NCBI RefSeq assembly: GCF_027943255.1
Contig: NC_072893.1
Coordinates: forward strand, 16,700,001 to 16,764,000
Source: Anastrepha obliqua
Taxonomy: Eukaryota > Arthropoda > Insecta > Diptera > Tephritidae
DNA length: 64,000 bases
Direction of reading: 5' to 3'
Position numbers and translations under genes: made by a program. Below are positions 35,190-46,796 of this stretch, in pieces; position 1 is the first letter of the stretch, and each line of letters starts with the position of its first letter. A model generated the notes under the pieces. It was not told where the DNA came from. It was given only the letters and a program-made list of their open reading frames with translations, and did not search any database.

Positions 35190-35362
35190 CTGGAAAATGG
35201 CAGAAGTTAAAATGTTCAACAAGCCAGGCGAATCAGCGTACGAAGTAACGTCGTACCGACCTCACTACTCACTAATACCCACACTATAAAAAAATTTGAA
35301 AAAAGTATTAATCAAACGAATTAATACAATAATTGAAAAAGAAAACATAATTCCTGCGAGCT
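35190..35362 (+). mobile_element. Jockey-type LINE fragment, RT entry
   Basis: Plus strand in two frames: KMFNKPGESAYEVTSYRP, then FEKVLIKRINTIIEKENIIP. This matches the start of the RT domain of jockey-like LINEs. Cut at 35362 by the next LINE. Confidence 0.7.
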
Positions 35363-36330
35363 GTTGTTGTTGTTGTTTTAACAGTAATATAAGCCCCGTC
35401 AGTGGAGGGTGTATCACCGGTCATCTTCGCCTGGCTCATCTAAAAGTAGGCCCAGGAAACTTGCTGTTTCGACAGGTTGGGTCCAGAGGGAGAGGGGTGT
35501 TAGATGAGTAGGTTTTAGAGGGCACGTGAAAAGGTGGTTAGTGTCGTGCGGGGTGCCATCACATGCAGGACATATGTTTTCTATATCGGGGTCAATTCTG
35601 GATAAGTAGGAGTCTGACCTGCTACAGTATCCTGAACGTAGTTGTGGCAGTGTTACGCGTGTCTAACGGGAAGCTGGAGCTTTTCATCTGCAATAGGAGG
35701 TGGTTGGTCTCCGATTACGGCATTCACAGGACGGGAGCTTAATAAAGTGGTGACGGTCTCCCAGTGAATGTCGTTTATTGACTGTCTAAATACTGTCAGG
35801 TCCAGTAGATTTCTGTCAGTTTTGTCCTGGATCTCGTCGGCGAAGTATAAAAGGCTCTGGCTGAAGCAGGTGTCTGCAAGGGTAAAACCCGCGGTAGCGG
35901 GGTTCCTTTACTGATAGCATCTGTGCCTCATTGTAAAGGTGTTAAAGAGACGACATAAGGAGGCAAACCGTCGCTGTCCGAATAGCAGTGTTTTGGCAAG
36001 TCTGGAGCTTTATCCACTGTATTTCACTAGTTCCAGGCGGCCAGACAGGCGCAGAATAGTTTAGTTGGCCGACCGGCGAATTGCCTTAAATGTCGGTAGC
36101 AACAGTTCTTTGTCTTTGTTGCCCCAAGTGCTGCCGGCGAGCGATTTGAGGACCTTGTTGCGATTTTGGACTGTAGTAGCAATTGCGGTTGTGTGCGCAG
36201 AGAAGGAGAGCAAACTGGCAAAGGTGATCATTCCCATGGCAACTGATTCTACGTTACTGGAATGGCTCGGATTTTTCCCGACCATGACCGATATTGCTGT
36301 GTGGGGCCTTGGTATGGTGGACTGCAACAA
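35363..36330 (-). mobile_element. Jockey-superfamily LINE 3' part with (CAA)n tail
   Basis: Right to left: TTVQNRNKVLKSLAGSTWG near 36160, AIRRSANYSAPVWPP near 36050, LRSGYCSRSDSYLSRIDPDI near 35610, CPACDGTPHDTNHLFTCPLK, LTPLSLWTQPVETASFLGLL near 35480, ending in (CAA)n at 35365. The tail recurs at 37420-37540, 46310-46440 and 50955-51070. Confidence 0.8.
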
Positions 36331-36980
36331 GAAAACTGACATATTTAATGCCATCGGAAAGGATTCAGCGACTCGCTGCTCTGTGTGTAATAGGAGCGAT
36401 GAAAGCAACTGATACGGCAGCGCTAGAAGAGATACTTAGTACCTTTCGACCTGTTGAACTTATGGCGGAGAATCTTGCAGCAAAATACGCGGGAAGATTA
36501 GTGGCTGCTGGTGAATTTAATTACAAAACCTTCGGCCATAGCTCAATAGGAAAGAGGAAAACAGGCTGAACAGACTACATTGGGAGAGAAGGTTTCATAA
36601 TACAATGGAAGAGAAGGAATGACACAAAGGCATGAAGTCTGGCCGTAGGACTTTTCGTATTTACACAGACGGCTCTAAGGCTTTAGACGGAGTGGGATCG
36701 GCCAGAGAGGATATCGAGGAAACTTGAAAGCACCTTCTGTGTCTTTTTTCCGGCATTGTCAAAAACGTACTCGAAATGCCTCGGAGTCCCACAGTTTAAG
36801 GGTCTGGAGGATATCTCAATAGATCCTCCTGCTCTACTTAGATTTGCTAAAAGCGTTGACATCCTAAGTCAGGTCGACTTTAAATCTTAATGAAGGTCAG
36901 TCTCCATCTGGTAAGGCTAGAAACAAAAAGGTCTATGCGTGGCTTAATGTCAGCAGGGTTAATCTAAGCAGACCCCTACA
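36331..36980 (+). mobile_element. LINE fragment, post-RT region and 3' end
   Basis: Plus strand: QRLAALCVIGAMKATDTAAL, EEILSTFRPVELMAENLAAK (the conserved block after the RT in R1/jockey-like LINEs), then broken sequence ending LGVPQFKGLEDISIDPPALL. The last part is repeated at 38350-38530. Confidence 0.75.
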
Positions 36981-37039
36981 TTGCCAGTGACACGCAGTGA
37001 ATAAAGCTTCAAACATGCCAAAACACTATCATTCGTACA

Positions 37040-37640
37040 ACGACGGGTTCCCTCCTGATGTCCCCCCTTCAACACCTTCACAATGAAGCGCAGGTGCTAT
37101 CAGTAATGGAGCACAACAAATTGCCCAGCAAGCAGTTCCTGTTAGCGTACTACCGCAGGTTTCAACCTTGCAGGCACCTGCTTGAGCCAGAGCCGCCTAC
37201 AAAGGAATGTCAGGTGGCACCTCCTCAACTACGCGGACGAGATCCAGGACAAAACAGACCGACAATTACTGGGTCGAATAGTGTCCTGACAGACAATTAA
37301 CGACATTCATTGGGAGACTCTTACCACCTTCTTAAGCTCCAGACTTCCGAATGCCGTAATCGGAGTCCAATCACCACCCATTGCAGACGAAGGGCTCCAA
37401 CTTCCCCGAGAGTCCCGCGTAACTCTGAACCCAACCTGTCGAAACAGCATGTTTCCTGGGTCTACCTTTCGATGAGCTAGAGGAAGACGACCGGTGATAT
37501 ACCCTACACTGACGGGGCTTCTATCACTGCTACAAAAACAACATTGCCAAATGTAGTATGTCCAATATGCGAAGAGACCCCACACGATACCGAGCACCTC
37601 TTCTCCCTCCACCCATCAAAGAAAATCCGCTAACTCCTAA
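37040..37640 (+). mobile_element. Jockey-superfamily LINE C-terminus, rearranged
   Basis: Plus strand: SLQHLHNEAQVLSVMEHNKL, RRFQPCRHLLEPEPP, PRESRVTL, then the 3'-terminal piece TQPVETACFLGLPFDELEED with its CAA tail, and only after that the more internal CPICEETPHDTEHLFS-type block near 37560-37615. The internal order is scrambled relative to the copy at 35363-36330. Confidence 0.7.
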
Positions 37641-37734
37641 CTATAATATTTTATCCCACCCAGTTGAAGCAATGACCGTCCGGCGCCTACCGTTATATAA
37701 TATCGATATCAAAACCGAGTCTTACTGAGTGCTA

Positions 37735-38330
37735 TGTAGGTAGGTAGGTGAAATGGTTGAAGTGCTGGTCTGGCACTCCTCAAGTAGCCCTAAAGCGCCG
37801 TTTTGATACCATTATGAGACCTCCAACGGCAGATATCTACAGCCTTTAATATAATGGAGGAGATTGATGGATTTTAGGTTGACGCACTGCCTCAAGCTGT
37901 GGAAGAAAGAAGCGCACAGTGACCTGCCAAAGCCGGACATTTACAGAGGAAGTGCTCAACCGTATCCTTCTCTAAAATGTCCCCACAGTTTCTGCAATGG
38001 GGGTTAAATGGTAGCCCTAGCTTTTCCGCGTGTGTGCCGATCGTCAGTGACCGGTAAGCACAGCTACGAGTTTGGAAATTGAATGCCGAGGAGTCCAAAG
38101 GACTTCCTGAGTCCTTCGTATATCGTATTGGGGCCAAAGGGTTTTCGAAATGGCACATGAAGAAATAGAGCTCCACCTTTTCTGCGCTTTCCTGGGAAAT
38201 AATTTGTGCAGTTTCCCTTCAACAACTATCAGGGAGATGCCGATGACCGGGTAGGAGATCTATGAGGCCAATTCAGTCCCACGAAAATGCTCCCATGTCC
38301 CTTGAGAGATTGCCTCAGTTCTACAGCACC
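37735..38330 (-). mobile_element. LINE family Z, C-terminus and 3' end (copy 2)
   Basis: Minus-strand frame 37892-38176: MCHFENPLAPIRYTKDSGSP, RSLTIGTHAEKLGLPFNPHC, RNCGDILEKDTVEHFLCKCP. The 3' end is at the (GTAG)n-like run near 37737. Same family as 14649-15660. Confidence 0.85.
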
Positions 38331-38349
38331 TAAGGTTTTGGACGAAGTA

Positions 38350-38530
38350 GGAGCGGGCAAAGCGGATTTGAAGAGAACTTGAGGTAACCTTCTGTATCTT
38401 TGTACGGCATTGTCAAAAACGTGCTCGAAATCCTCGTAACCCCACAGTTTGAGGGTCTGGAGGATGTCTCAAAAATGGATCCTCCTGCGCTGCTTAGATT
38501 TGCAATTTTATTTTTGCATAGCGAGCCTAT
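38350..38530 (+). mobile_element. LINE 3'-end fragment
   Basis: Repeats the end of the fragment at 36331-36980 ('ggcattgtcaaaaacgtgct', 'ccccacagtttgagggtctg', 'gatcctcctgc'). Confidence 0.7.
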
Positions 38531-39278
38531 ATTTTTTATTAAAACTGTTCAATCCCACCGCTTTCAATCCCACCGCTTGAAGTGTTGCAGCTACAACCTC
38601 TTCGTCCAAGCTCATAAATCAGACTAAAACCCCACACACACTGGCTTTAGCGAGCCATCAACGAAATTTCTCCTTACCGGATAAAAGCCCCTTTTCAGCG
38701 CATGTCCATTTCCCACAGTCCAACACACACGCACAACTATCAAAGCAACAACACCGCAATGGGACTGTTAAAAATTTCATGACCACCCTTAAGCATTTGC
38801 CAATGGAGGGTGGCGCTTAACTTATAGCAACTAGAAGACACAAACACACAAACGTGCGAGGAAAAATGCGCGCAAAAGGAAAAAAAAATAAGGCGATATG
38901 TAACAGCCAACTGTTGCGCGCACTACAGGGTGCTAATGCTGCACAAGTGAAAAAAAACACATTCGACTACATTTTCTATATTCACTTCACATGCAAATTT
39001 TATTGACCACAATTTAGTGAAAAATCAATTTTTATAAAAAAAAAGTTTTAACAATTTTGCATAGCAAAATGCATCAAATTTCAAAAGCTGAAAAATTTGA
39101 AAAACATACATTTTAAAAATGACAAATAATTAGCATTTAAAACTACTGGAAAAAATGAGTTTGTATTGCTTCAATAATACCCTACTGGTTACAGCGCTGC
39201 GGTGCATGGAATTCGGAGGCTAAAGTGTGGCTATTAATTCTCATTTTGTAATGTTTAAATTCTTTTTAATTAGCTGAA
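38531..39278. other. Intergenic DNA 3' of the glucosidase II gene
   Basis: No gene. A candidate AATAAA on the minus strand at 38999-39004 lies about 275 bp after the GANAB stop codon. Confidence 0.4.
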
Positions 39279-42200
39279 CTAGAAATTAAGTCTAATGTTG
39301 TAGAGTTGCTGCACCGAAATGCCAGGCTTGCGCACAGCTACACCTTCGCCGTATGGCAAAATGTCCAACTCTTGTGAAATGCCATCCACAATGAGCGTGG
39401 CTGTCTTGGGCACGCGCTCCAGGCCAGCAATGACGACGCGTTCAATCCAAGCGGATGTCTTATAGTTGGCTTTACCAATGAAGTTCACATCCAACAAATT
39501 GTTGGCAAACTTGAACTGAATATAGTTGAATTCGCCATCGCGATACTTGTACGACTTCTCATCGTCCATGTAAAGAGTGCCCTCTGCCTTGCCCGCACGA
39601 TCTAGACACACGACCAAAGTATATGGGTCGTTCTTCATGAGTGTTGCCGCGCGGCGTATGCGTTCCTTTTTGGGTACAATAGTGCCGCCACGTTGGAAAA
39701 CAGGAATCTAAAAAAACGGCAGATGTTTAGGACATAAAAAAATTTTCAAATTACCACTTTTTCATCCACTCACTTTATAATTGTCCACAGCAATGCTTTC
39801 ATAGCCCGCATTTGTGTATTTTTTCAGCGTGTCAACATCATACCACATATCGCCCGTCTTCTTGTCATCAATGGCTGGGAAGTAAACACTCACTTTGCTC
39901 ACGCCCTGCTCCATAACTGGACGCACCAGCAAACGATCCTGCAACAGGAACTCATTGTCAATAGTGTACGTCTCCTTATCTTTTGGATAATGCGCCAACA
40001 GCGGACGCATGACTGGTGCGCCATTCAATTCATGCTCATAGAACATTGTGTACCACAGCGGCAGGTAGGAGTAACGTTTACGCAATGCCTCACGTATCAC
40101 CAAACGCGTATCCTCGGGGAATAGCCACGGTTCACGGCGCTTTGTGTCGATGTGCGAATGGCAACGGTAGAAGGGCAAGAAAGCACCGGTCTGATACCAA
40201 CGTTCGTACAACTCAGTATCGGGATTGCCAAAGAAACCGCCAATATCAGCACCACAGAACGAGAAGCCGGCCACAGCTTCGGACAAGCACATTTTCACAG
40301 AATGTTGCAAGTGACCCCAGTCGGCCATATTATCGCCTGTCCAGATAAGAGCATAGCGCTGCGAGCCGGCAAAGTGAGCACGCGTCAAAATGAATGGACG
40401 TTGATTAGCATCACGATTTAGTATGCCATCGAAAGCACCCATCAATTGCACGTGACCATACATATTATGTACATCGCGGTGTTCCCAATTGCCGTAGTGC
40501 ACCAAATCCTTCAGCATTGTCACCTCGGGGCCATTGAATACCGAGGGTTCGTTCATGTCATTCCAGAACATAACATCGGCAGTGACCGTTTTGAAATTGG
40601 ACAGCGCATATTGACTAGCATAGTAGGCGCGCACCTCGGGATTGAAGAAATCGGGATAGCTTGCTGAGCCAGGCCAACACCAACCTGTGCCGAATAATTA
40701 GTGTATTAATTGATTTCAATTTATCTACCTAGTCTGCTTGCTTAACAAACCTTCATAGTCACTTCCATCGCGATTCTTTGTATAGTAGCCGCGTTCGGTG
40801 CAATCGTTGTGGAAGAAATAGCCGCTGTCGCGTTTAATGTGCGGATCAATGATAATCACCAGATGACGACCCAAATCTGTCAAATTCTTAATCATGCCCA
40901 GCGGATTGGGAAATTTGAATTGATCCCAAGTGAAGTATTTCTTGCCATCCGTATATTCAATATCCAGCCACATTGTGTCCATGGGAATGTCATACTCATC
41001 GAATTTGGCCGAAACCTCTTCAACGTCACGTTCATCATTGTAATTCCAGCGCGATTGGTGATAGCCGAGTGCAAACATTTGCGGCAAAGGTGCTGTACCA
41101 GTGAGCGCGGTGTATTGCTGGAATACGTCGAGCGGCGTCGGACCCAAGAATATGAAAACATCAATAATACCCGACTCGGACATGAAATGGGCAGCTGGTG
41201 GATCAGACTTGCGCGAACCTTTAAGTTACATGCTTACTATAACTGCATTAAATTGTGTACGTCAGTTGCAACTTACCCGAGACGAAATTCACAATAGAAG
41301 ACACAACATTTCGCTCCGCAGTGTAGATATCAACCCATGTTTCGGCCGCATTCTGCCAAAAGACACCAGCAGTGCGTTGAGCGCTAAATAGATAAACCAT
41401 TTACGCTGCTATGATATGGAACAAAACTTACGCTTTTTGTTTGGACACACTTACCCGTGGCCATAGAGTACAGGTACCGTACCGTAAAGCGCCATCTTAC
41501 TATCGACAATATACTCAAACACATCCACATTATACAAACGGTAAGGATCGGAACCTGAGGTAGATTTTAGCGCAAATGAATCTGCATGTTCGGGTATGCC
41601 GAATAGCACCTCAGCTTCGGGGAAAGAGAAATCGAGTGCAACCGCCTCAGGGCCGTATGGTTTTGAATCATGATGCGATTTGAAATTCTCCTCCCATGCA
41701 CCAGGATCATCGATTTCATCAGCTTCTTGCACCTCATTGACAGCAGCAGCATTTTCCGCATTCTCACCGTCAGCAGGCTGCTGTGGTTTTGGACGCAAAT
41801 ATTCCATAGTCATGAGACCTTTCGCATTGACCGAAACGGTAAAAACGTCATTTTGATAGAAATCAACACGGAATGGATCGGCGATGACCACAGCCTTATT
41901 TGGACCCGACGTAATTGTCAATTCGGTATCACCCTCATGCACTTTAATGCTGAAAAAGGCGTTGCCATATAAAATGCGTACGTAATGAAATGTGATTATT
42001 CATACCTGCCAGGTTTCGGTGGTGCTTTTAGCGCATCTTGTACTTTGTAGCGTGGTTTTAAAGGAGTCTTTTCATCGACCAGCAAACGGAATGTGTTGCT
42101 TGCCTATAAGCAAATAAAAAGGAATTATAGTTACGCAAAAATAATTCAAAATTTAAAAATACCTCCAAAGCTTCCAACTTAAAGCTGAACAGATGTTTGT

Positions 42201-42468
42201 TATCCTTATGTATTAGATCTGCAGTGATCGAATCTGAATATGTATTGAGTGTGCCAGGAACCAAAGCAAACTTGGTATTATCTGGTTTTAATTTGCGACA
42301 GCGCCTGTAAATTATGCAACCAATTAATTAGTTGTTACAAACAGTAGAAATCAAATGCCTTATTTACCTGCAAAAACTGCTCTGGTCACATGTCTTGAAA
42401 TTTGTGTGATCCACGGCGAGTGCATACTCGAATATGCAAAATATTAATAGAAATATCGCCAAACGCAT
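39279..42468 (-). CDS. GCS2alpha: Glucosidase II alpha subunit (neutral alpha-glucosidase AB, GH31), complete
   Basis: Eight exons: 42468-42368, 42304-42163, 42103-42006, 41949-41455, 41383-41277, 41218-40751, 40684-39774, 39707-39279. All seven introns (56-71 bp) are GT..AG and all phases agree, giving 2751 nt and 916 residues, close to the fly and mammal proteins. The enzyme trims the two inner alpha-1,3-glucoses from N-glycans in the ER lumen and so drives the calnexin/calreticulin folding cycle. Residues 1-18 are a signal peptide (MRLAIFLLIFCIFEYALA). The early Cys-rich block QSSFCRRCRKLKPDN is typical. Catalytic motifs: WNDMNEPSVF with nucleophile D513, and WTGDNMADW with acid/base D588; GFSFCGADIGGFFG follows. 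There is no ER-retention tail, as expected because the beta subunit retains it. No stops or frameshifts. Confidence 0.97.
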
Positions 42469-42954
42469 ATCGACGTAGCTACTGAAATGGTGCAAGGAAA
42501 TTACGTAAATTTCAATTGTTGGCAGATTATGTTAAAAAATAAGCAATAATTTGCGCATTTCATATGCAACTTTCTATAATTAGCGCTAAAAATATTGTAC
42601 GGTCTGCAGCGTTAAACGTTGAATATGAATTTTAGGCTAATTTTTCCCAACCTACCTCTTTTATAAATGTGTTTGCCTAGTAAATGTATGCCTTAGAAGA
42701 AAAACTTTCCAAAATAAGTGTTTTTCGTTATAAGATTTCCTCTTCAGAGTCATTAAGATAGTTGCAAATAAACAATTATATCAATCACTTCAATAATTGT
42801 TCACTATAATAGTCTTTAGTATGCATTTGCGAATTTTGAGTGCATCGGGTGTGCGATTAAGATCGCCTACTTTCAATTTGTGTCGATGGTAAAGTGAACC
42901 TTTTTTACTGTCCTGAAGAATCGAATAGACGAACAACGCACAGAAAAAATATTC
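42469..42954. other. 5' flank of the glucosidase II gene
   Basis: Minus-strand 'caccatttcagtagctacg' 13 bp before the ATG could be a 3' splice site of a 5'-UTR intron, or an initiator-like TCAGTA. Nothing else recognised. Confidence 0.35.

Positions 42955-42993
<39 letters not shown>
42955..42993. repeat. (TTG)13 microsatellite
   Basis: 39 bp of perfect TTG units: the (CAA)n tail of a LINE or SINE read on the other strand. Confidence 0.9.
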
Positions 42994-42994
<1 letters not shown>

Positions 42995-43115
42995 AGCAGC
43001 ATAAACATTCCCCATATTTACATATGGGGAGTGCTGCTGGAGTGACAGTCCTTGACCAGATATAAATCCGGGTCGTTTCGGTAACGTAGAACCGACTGTC
43101 GTGGAAACGAAAAAA
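42994..43115 (-). repeat. Hairpin-rich retroelement 3' end (copy 1)
   Basis: Minus strand: 'ttccacgacagtcggttcta', a stem around GGATTTATATC, 'agcagcactcccc' pairing with 'ggggaa...tgctgct', then (CAA)n. A second copy at 46623-46755 has the perfect CCGGATATAAATCCGG palindrome. Confidence 0.65.
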
Positions 43116-43139
43116 ATAATATTCTTCTTCCAAAAAATA

Positions 43140-43977
43140 TTCTTCTTCTTAATCGGCGTATCCATGCTGGATGTTCGCGATTACATACAAACGTCATTAT
43201 GATCTTAGTCGTACGGTTGTCAGGTCATATTATTAATGATGTCATTATAGTTTTGTCTGTTTTTCGCTGCTGCTGTTAGTTCGCCGATTGTTTTGATGCC
43301 TGTCCACTCTTTGATTTTGTCTAACCATGTCATTTTCTTCCTGCCAATTCCTCTTTGTCCTTAAATTTTTCCTTGCATCAGCAGTTTTAAAATATCATAC
43401 TTGTCACCTCTTGTTATGTGTCCGAAATAAGCGACTTTTCTCCTTTTCCTTTTCCTTTCCGTAAGCATGTTCCTAGCGGTTTGCATTCTATTTAGCACAT
43501 TTTTCTATAGCCCCACTTTCGAAAGATTCTAGTCGGTATATGCTTACGGTTTTCAATGTTCAGGCCTCGCATCCATATAAGAGTGTTGACCATACATAAC
43601 ATTTTAAAAATCTTGTCTTTAACCCGATTGGTATGTCCCGGCGAGTCAGTATCTTTTTGATCTTCATGAAGGCCGCTCTAGCCATTTCTATTCTGCCTCT
43701 TATCTCCTGATCTGGGTCCCATTGGTCATTCAGCCATACACCCAGATATCTGAAACTTTTTACTCTCTCTATTGTTTTGCCACCTATGGTTAGTCTCGCA
43801 TAGGAATAGTCTCTGCTGCTTTTATTTACAAAAATAAATTTGGTTTTATCAATATTTATGTTTAGCCCGAAGTCTTTGCTGTGTTTTTCAACTTTGTTTA
43901 CAATAGTTTGGAAATCCTGGAAATTGTTTGTTACTAACGTTGTATCGTCTGCGTAGCGAATGTTATTTATATTTGTA
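43140..43977 (-). mobile_element. LINE reverse transcriptase, 3' part, cut by a Helitron
   Basis: Minus strand: TNINNIRYADDTTLVTNNFQ, GLNINIDKTKFIFVNKSSRD, RVKSFRYLGVWLNDQWDPDQ, LKCYVWSTLLYGCEA, then in other frames GRKKMTWLDKIKEWTGIKTI-like text near 43290-43350 and an AAG-rich 3' end at 43140. YADD is the polymerase motif. The RT frame stops exactly at the Helitron end at 43978; its continuation is at 46023-46045. Confidence 0.85.
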
Positions 43978-46022
43978 CTAGCGGACCCTCTGCCTGCTTC
44001 GCTAGGCATATCAAAATTAAGAATGAATAATGAACACTCGATTTAAATTCACTCTATGTGTATTTATTCTTTTTTTAGAATATAAAATTAATGTTAATTT
44101 TAAACTTAAACTAACGCAAAGCCTTTTCGTAAACTACATTTTTTGTTTTGCCCTGAGTTGTGGTATAAATAAACAGAACTGATGGTTTTCCTACACGTGA
44201 ACATGATACATATAATTGTCCGTGGGAGAAGCATGGATATTCTAAGTCAATTCCGCATAATTCTAGCGATTGTCCTTGTGCTTTGTTTATTGTGTTTATT
44301 TTAATCTATCTTGCTCATTACGTTGTATACGTTCTTCAGGTGAATGGCCTGAACGTGATCTGGCTATACGTTCCCTTTGATTTTGGTTTTGAATTTTTCG
44401 CTCTTCTTGTGATTGATTTTGCCTTTCATTTGATCTATTTTGCGTTCTACGCGACCGACGATCGATATCATTTATTCGCATTTGAATTTAATCAAAAAAA
44501 CATGAAAAACTCACAATGTGCATTACAATCGCTAACAACAACAACGAAACCACCGTTTTTTATTTTCACTGATTATTAAAATTTTTCGCACAATATATTT
44601 TATTTTTATACATTTTTTCCCAAAAAAAAAAAACAACAATGAAAAACGCACTTTAAAATTGTTGACCACTCATCAAATGGTTTTGATACAGCTCATTATT
44701 TTGACCTCAGTATATCCAGTAAACAAACTGTGGTGAAAGCCCTTTATAAGGACCAAGTTTATAGTGGTGAAGTTTTAGGTACAACACAATTTTCTGTACG
44801 CAAGGTTGCTCTTGGGCAAAAATAAAGTAATCTTTAGAAATCATAAAAAAAAAGTTGCAAATTTTAGATTAATTTCTTAAAGAAAAACTAATACATGCAT
44901 TTAGTTGAATAAGTAAACACCAAAAGTATACTAAAATGACTATTTAATGCGTTGTTTGATACAAATTTATATTATTGCTCAAAACCCTCTGCGCGCTGTC
45001 GCTGTCTTTTTGTTTCTGTATCGTATCGCGGTGAATTCACGTTTTTCAGAAAGTTGGCAACAGAAGAAAATTGAAGAAAGTACATATTTTGCTCATATTT
45101 GTTATTTTAGTTGTTAAATGAAAATGTGTTTCAGCAATTTTTTAATGTTGCAACTATTCTTTGGCTTTGAAACCGCTTACACTCACAAAATAATCCAACT
45201 CTTTTAAACACACATACAAATATTATATAATTATTTATTTTGGTTTTTCCACTCGTCAAAGCAGAACATAAGGTTGCATTATTTAATTATTACCTAATAC
45301 AAACTTGTTCTCTTTTAACAATGATAATATTACTATGTGAAATATGCATTTTTGTACTATATCCTGAGCATTTGCCTTCAGCGCTATACCTTTATCTCGT
45401 AAACGTACGTTTGCCCATATAAAATTGACTACCTAAATGCATGAAAAAAGTGTTAGCATAACTTTTTCGAGTATATATACATACAGGAGGATTTATTTTT
45501 TACATTTTGCTCGTCGGCTTTGAACTTCGAAAAATACAGTCTTATGGTTATTAATGTAATCAAATATATTTAACGAATTTTTATTTTATCTAAATCATAA
45601 AACGTTCAAATGAAGCTCAAAATATTTTTCCAGTTTAAAAAAAAGCAATGTGCTTTGATGCCGTGTCACGCATGCATAAAAGGGAAACAAAAGAGAGGAC
45701 AACTATTGCGTTACGAATAATACAGTCCCATACGTCCCTCGACATGGAAGCAATGTTATTCATGTCTGTGTATATTCTATTCATTCGCGTGTATTTTCAT
45801 TCCGTATACCTAATGTCCGTATAAGGGAAACACGCAAATATTGCATTTTTCACACTTACACAACGCACGCATACTTTTACCGATTTCTTTAAAACTTCAC
45901 ATAAACCATGTATGGACCAATACCAATGATCTGTGAAAGTTTGATTAAAATCGGTGAATGCGTTTAGGCGTGAATCGGCGACTAACGAACACAAAAAAAC
46001 GTCTCCATTTTTATATATAAGA
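43978..46022 (-). mobile_element. Helitron A, internally deleted, both termini present
   Basis: The 5' end TCTTATATATAAAAATGG (from 46022) is preceded by A. The 3' end has the hairpin region GCCTAGCGAAGCAGGC and GGGTCCGCTAG (ending 43978) followed by T. Inside, near the 3' end, is the last part of the Helitron helicase: AQGQSLELCGIDLEYPCFSH, GQLYVSCSRVGKPSVLF (44090-44320). The Rep domain and helicase motifs I-IV are absent. 44320-46022 has no other recognisable gene. Confidence 0.8.
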
Positions 46023-46045
46023 TATCCCATTAATTTTAATACCTA
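46023..46045 (-). mobile_element. LINE remnant on the far side of Helitron A
   Basis: Minus strand reads IGIKING(I), the residues expected just before NNIRYADD in this type of RT, so it is the other half of the LINE at 43140-43977. The two halves differ by one base in frame. Confidence 0.55.
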
Positions 46046-46307
46046 TCTCTGCGACAAAGGGCTGCCGCCCCAGTAAACTAGCCCTGCCTAGTGTACCGTA
46101 CAGTCAGTTCTATACGGGGCAAGCAAAGGTACCCCGCACGACACTAAGCAGCTATTCGTAAGCTCAACCATTTAGGACCCATTTCTGGTCCCACGCTATT
46201 GGAACAGTATATTTTGCGAGCGTGTCGTTGGATAAGAGAGACGCGCTTCGCAGCGCTTGGCAGGGCTGGAAACAACTAAAACAATCGGTGGAGAGAATTC
46301 TTCCTTC
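46046..46307. other. Unassigned, probably TE-derived
   Basis: GC-richer sequence with text resembling a retroelement coding region, but no decisive motif. Confidence 0.3.
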
Positions 46308-46440
46308 TATTGTTGTTTTTACAGCAGTTTACTAAGCCCTGCCAGAGCGGGTAATCACCCATCGTCATCGTTTAACTCATCTAATAGTAGGCCCAGGAAG
46401 CGTGTTTCGAGGGATTCAGCTTCCCCCAAAAGTTCAATGC
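46308..46440 (-). mobile_element. Jockey-superfamily LINE 3' end
   Basis: Minus strand: ESLETRFLGLLLDELNDDDG, the same tail as at 35363-35480, ending at 'caacaatag'. Confidence 0.65.
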
Positions 46441-46622
46441 AAATTTTTTATGTTGTTAAATCAATAAAAACTGTTGAATTTCTACTTTCGGGATTTGTTG
46501 AAAACAAACAGAACTAAAAAAATGCTTAGGCGCGCCGCTGACGACAAAGAAACGTCAAAATATGAAAATGCCATCCAAAGCTTCTACCAACAACTGGCCA
46601 CAGTCACGAGCTGATAATTTAA

Positions 46623-46755
46623 TTTGTTGTTGTAGCAGCATACAAATTCCCCGAACATATACGAGGATTGCTGCTGAAGTGACAGTCCTTGGCCGGATAT
46701 AAATCCGGGTCGTTCCGGTTACATAGAGCCGACTGTCGTGAGAACGACATACATA
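46623..46755 (-). repeat. Hairpin-rich retroelement 3' end (copy 2)
   Basis: Same family as 42994-43115, with a perfect palindrome CCGGATATAAATCCGG at 46693-46708 and a short CAA tail at 46623. Confidence 0.7.
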
Positions 46756-46796
46756 ACCTTCATGCATACATTCTTTATTATTTTTAATATACTATA

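Noticed and set aside
36065..36412. 115-codon plus-strand frame as a gene
   Set aside because: It is the antisense of LINE coding sequence (TTVQNRNKVLKSLAGSTWG on the minus strand).
40809..41297. 162-codon plus-strand frame
   Set aside because: Antisense of glucosidase II exons 5-6, and it crosses an intron.
42955..43133. Polyglutamine/polyasparagine protein encoded by the TTG/CAA run
   Set aside because: The repeat is open in several frames and is explained as a retroelement tail.
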